A program made the translations under genes and the position numbers. A model generated the notes under the pieces. It had not been told where the DNA came from. It made no database searches and saw nothing but the letters and a program-made list of their open reading frames with translations. Positions 61,681 to 64,000 of a stretch of DNA of 64,000 nucleotides are shown piece after piece. The stretch's first letter is position 1. The number at the start of each line of letters is the position of its first letter. The DNA comes from Candidatus Altimarinota bacterium (GTDB taxonomy: Bacteria; Patescibacteriota; Gracilibacteria; UBA1369; LOWO2-01-FULL-3), in the NCBI GenBank assembly GCA_023231115.1, contig JALNWA010000001.1, forward strand, positions 267,638-331,637, read 5' to 3'.

Positions 61681-63099
61681 TCAAACTATAAGCTTCTTCA
61701 AGACATCATTCACCATTTGTGGATTCGCCTTGCCTTTTGATTTTTTCATAACTTGTCCAACTAAAAATGCCATAGCCTTCTCTTTACCGGCCTTAACATC
61801 GGCAACAGGATCTGGATTTTCAGCCATAACTTCATTACAAACACGTTCTATTTCTGAAGTATCAGAAACTTGTTTAAGCCCTTTCTCCTCGACAATTTGA
61901 GAAGGAGAAGTACCATTTTTATACATTTCATCAAACACCTCACCTTTCGCAGTATTATTTGAAATAACATTTGAATTAACAAGTTTTATTAATTCGCCAA
62001 TCATTTCAGGAGAAATTTTTTGTGAACTTATATCAATCAAATCTTCTTTCAATTTAGCGATAAGAATTGTAGTAATAAAAGAGGCCGCTTTTTTTGGATC
62101 CTCACAAATTTCAACAACTCTTTCGAAATAATCAGCCATGACAGGATCATCGGAAAGGATTCTTGCCTCATCCTCAGAAACACCAAAATCCTCTGTGTAT
62201 TTTTTTCTTTTAACGCTTGGCAACTCTGGCAAACTTTTTTTTATCTCAGTGACCATTTCTTCGTCAAGAACAAGCATAGGTAAATCAGGCTCAGGGAAAT
62301 ACCTATAATCATCACTTTCTTCCTTATCCCTCATAAAATATGTTTCTTTCTTTTCATCATTCCACCCCATAGTTATAGGAGATTTTACGGGGTTTCCATC
62401 TTCCCATGCACGAATTTGTCTCGCAATTTCATAATCAATTGCATTCTCCAACATCTTAAAAGAATTCAAATTTTTAATTTCAGCACGTGGATATAATTTT
62501 TTTTCTCCTTTTGGTCTGATAGAAACACTCGCATCAAAACGCATCATTCCCTTTTCCATATCAGCATCACTACTTCCAACATAGCGAACAATTTTTTGAA
62601 TTTCTCTGGCATAAGCAGACGCTTCTTGAGCATTATGCATATCGGGCTCAGAAACAATCTCCATAAGAGGTGTTCCGGCTCTATTAAAATCGACCAAAGA
62701 TCCATCACGAACGTGCGTCAATTTTCCCGCATCATCTTCCAAATGCAAACGTGTAATTCCGACCCTTACACCCCCAACTTCAATAAAACCGTTTTTAGAC
62801 ACAGGCTCATCATATTGAGAAATTTGAAAACCTTTCGGATTATCAGGATAAAAATAATTTTTTCTATCAAATTTGGAGTGGAGTTGTATTTCACAATTAA
62901 GAGCAAGCGCGGCTTTTATGCCTTTCTTAACAGCTTCCTCGTTAACAACTGGAAGCTGACCGGGAAACCCCATGCAAACAGGACACGCATTTATATTTGG
63001 TTCTTTATCAAAAGAATCATTATCGCATCCACAAAACATTTTTGTTTTGGTAGACATCTGCGCATGAATTTCCAACCCTATAACGGCCTCGAATTCCAT
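61681..63099 (-). CDS. gatB: Asp/Glu-tRNA amidotransferase subunit B
   Basis: GatB phosphorylates and amidates misacylated Glu-tRNA-Gln or Asp-tRNA-Asn together with GatA and GatC. The 472-residue protein has the conserved EAVIGLEIHAQMSTKTKMFC, the zinc Cys sets (CGC near 23 and NACPVCMGFPGQLP), NYFYPDNPKGFQISQYD, HLEDDAGK, DFNRAGTPLMEIVSEPD, and the C-terminal YqeY-like tail (about 330-472). Normal length. gatA and gatC are elsewhere. No separate Gln-RS is seen here. A 9-bp gap separates it from coaE on the same strand. Confidence 0.96.
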   Translation of the reverse strand: MEFEAVIGLEIHAQMSTKTKMFCGCDNDSFDKEPNINACPVCMGFPGQLPVVNEEAVKKGIKAALALNCEIQLHSKFDRKNYFYPDNPKGFQISQYDEPVSKNGFIEVGGVRVGITRLHLEDDAGKLTHVRDGSLVDFNRAGTPLMEIVSEPDMHNAQEASAYAREIQKIVRYVGSSDADMEKGMMRFDASVSIRPKGEKKLYPRAEIKNLNSFKMLENAIDYEIARQIRAWEDGNPVKSPITMGWNDEKKETYFMRDKEESDDYRYFPEPDLPMLVLDEEMVTEIKKSLPELPSVKRKKYTEDFGVSEDEARILSDDPVMADYFERVVEICEDPKKAASFITTILIAKLKEDLIDISSQKISPEMIGELIKLVNSNVISNNTAKGEVFDEMYKNGTSPSQIVEEKGLKQVSDTSEIERVCNEVMAENPDPVADVKAGKEKAMAFLVGQVMKKSKGKANPQMVNDVLKKLIV

Positions 63100-63108
63100 A
63101 TAAATTAG

Positions 63109-63621
63109 TTAACGAACAAGATAATAAACAGATTTCTTCAAATCGGCAATAGAACCGTTATTCTCCAAAACGAGATCAACCCTTGACGGCTTTTTTATGA
63201 AAAATTCTTTTTTTTGATTTTCACGATCAATCCAAATCACTTTATCCACAATTTTACCAAATTTCTTTTCGTCAAAATAGACAGCTTCAATCGCAATATT
63301 ATGTTTCCCTGAAGCCAAAAACACATCAACAAGCATTTGAATGTTTTTATAAACAAGAGGATGAATTAATTCATTTAATTTTTCAACATTTTCTGCGTTT
63401 TCCAAAACAATTTTTTTTAATTTAGTTCTACAAACACTCCCCTGCTTATTTAAAAAATTTTTTCCAAAAGTTTTTGTAATTAAAATCTCGCCATCGTTAC
63501 CGGATCTATAAAGTTGATGCACAATTTTATCTGCAGAAATACACGAAAAACCTTTCTCTTTTAGAAATTGCATGACTAGAGTTTTACCACTCCCCTGCCC
63601 TCCTGTAAGCCATATAATCAT
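63109..63621 (-). CDS. coaE: Dephospho-CoA kinase-like P-loop kinase
   Basis: Phosphorylates dephospho-CoA. The 170-residue protein has the P-loop WLTGGQGSGKTLVMQFL (about 4-20), SADKIVHQLY, and a LIHPLVY motif in which the His-Pro is typical of CoaE. The C-terminus is shorter than usual (about 200 aa), ending at YYLVR. Family membership is likely; other nucleotide kinases share parts of it. It overlaps the next gene by 4 bp. Confidence 0.75.
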   Translation of the reverse strand: MIIWLTGGQGSGKTLVMQFLKEKGFSCISADKIVHQLYRSGNDGEILITKTFGKNFLNKQGSVCRTKLKKIVLENAENVEKLNELIHPLVYKNIQMLVDVFLASGKHNIAIEAVYFDEKKFGKIVDKVIWIDRENQKKEFFIKKPSRVDLVLENNGSIADLKKSVYYLVR

Positions 63622-64000
63622 AATTTTGCGCCTAAATCATTCAATGCTCTTTTATAAGATTGCAAAGCCGCCTTAAATTCTTTTTCTTCTATATCAACCA
63701 TTTCATGAGCTATTGAATTTCTCATTTTGTGAGCCATCCAAATCCCATTTATATCAGAAAAGGATTTGCCACATTTTTTTAACTTTTCGCCCAAGGTGCC
63801 GTCATATCCTTTTTTACCCAAAGCATAATCAAGCAATTTATCAGCATCCAAAATAGCGTCTCTTGGATAAAAATGAAACATATCGATTATCCTTATCCAA
63901 TGAGCTTTTATATATTGTAATTCTTTATCGGAAAGTACAAATTTTCTTTTTTTCAAAAAAATCAAAAAGAAAATCAATAGAAGCAAAATAATAAAAAACA
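63618..64000 (-). CDS. Membrane-anchored HEPN-like protein, 5' end outside window
   Basis: The frame stays open to the window edge and its best local start is a TTG at about 63986, so the true start is probably beyond position 64000. A hydrophobic N-terminal stretch (LLLIFFLIFL) is followed by a helical domain with KMRNSIAHE near residue 87, which has the R-x4-H spacing of HEPN RNases. HEPN domains are common in RNA-targeting toxins but also occur in unrelated helical proteins. It overlaps coaE by 4 bp and is probably cotranscribed. The function is unknown. Confidence 0.55.
   Translation of the reverse strand, partial: FFIILLLLIFFLIFLKKRKFVLSDKELQYIKAHWIRIIDMFHFYPRDAILDADKLLDYALGKKGYDGTLGEKLKKCGKSFSDINGIWMAHKMRNSIAHEMVDIEEKEFKAALQSYKRALNDLGAKL

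Noticed and set aside
1..64000. Alternative genetic code with UGA read as Gly or Trp, as in some Gracilibacteria and Absconditabacteria.
   Set aside because: UGA ends folE, pabB, chorismate mutase and the 17390 gene, each at a normal family length and often inside an ATGA overlap; conserved proteins show no in-frame TGA.

Overview
The window is AT-rich, densely coding bacterial DNA in which the standard genetic code is used. Several genes end in TGA inside ATGA overlaps with the next start, and tryptophan is read only from TGG, so UGA is a real stop. Short intergenic gaps, many convergent overlaps, sparse Shine-Dalgarno sequences, a TraG/VirD4-like ATPase, TrmB-like regulators, S-layer homology domains and small-genome style housekeeping operons suggest a Patescibacteria/CPR genome. 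The Peregrinibacteria-Gracilibacteria side is my best guess (inference, no marker gene tree). There is no rRNA, CRISPR array, insertion sequence or prophage; all three RNA genes I am sure of are tRNAs.

Layout. 1-6671: truncated nadA, small hypotheticals, valS, a TPR protein, a sigma-region-4/HARE-HTH protein and a lone OmpR-type DNA-binding domain. 6845-15492: glyS, a membrane protein, a TraG/VirD4-like ATPase, a giant single-chain protein with two MutS-type ATPase domains, and two CAT-anticodon tRNAs. 15557-24000: ftsB-like, murC, a pair of novel paralogous genes, cysS, yggT, a secreted Ig/FnIII protein, an RsbW-like ATPase and a methyltransferase. 24045-28874: queA, an RsbU-like phosphatase, a STAS protein and an MFS-HEAT transporter in one operon. 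28971-34356: murJ and, in the opposite direction, rpsB-tsf-ribBA-ribD. 34513-41476: chorismate mutase, a second partner-switching operon (RsbW-like, STAS, PrsW protease), a glycosyltransferase, a VirB2-like membrane protein, der and a nucleotidyltransferase. 41515-49681: a nine-gene + strand run of uvrC (with a GNAT insertion), an S-layer type serine protease and a dihydropteroate pathway cluster (folP, PTPS, folK, folE, pabA, pabB, pabC). 49641-57920: dedA, tRNA-Leu, obg, pth, rplU, an RluA-type pseudouridine synthase, a TrmB-like regulator, tyrS and recG. 57921-64000: a possible small RNA, then elp3 divergent from a Trm9-like methyltransferase, tagA, gatB, coaE and a HEPN-like membrane protein.

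How the parts connect. Folate: FolE makes dihydroneopterin triphosphate; no folB is present, but the PTPS carries the CExxHGH motif of dual PTPS-I/III enzymes, which can bypass FolB. FolK, FolP and PabABC complete dihydropteroate synthesis, and the same PTPS could feed queuosine synthesis with QueA. tRNA wobble modification: Elp3 and a Trm9-family methyltransferase lie back to back over a palindromic -10 element, which looks like a self-contained eukaryote-like mcm5U34 pathway. Regulation: two separate partner-switching modules, one joined to a PrsW protease, together with a sigma-region-4-only protein, point to an unusual stress-signalling network.

The strongest candidates for undescribed biology are the single-chain double-MutS protein (11321-15247), the UvrC with an inserted acetyltransferase and no C-terminal HhH domain (41515-43665), the Elp3-Trm9 pair (58316-60638), the PrsW/RsbW/STAS operon (34812-37281) and the sigma4-HARE protein (5192-6259). 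Many genes appear to have very short or no 5' leaders, and promoters are recognisable as TTGACA/TATAAT-type elements with 17-bp spacers.
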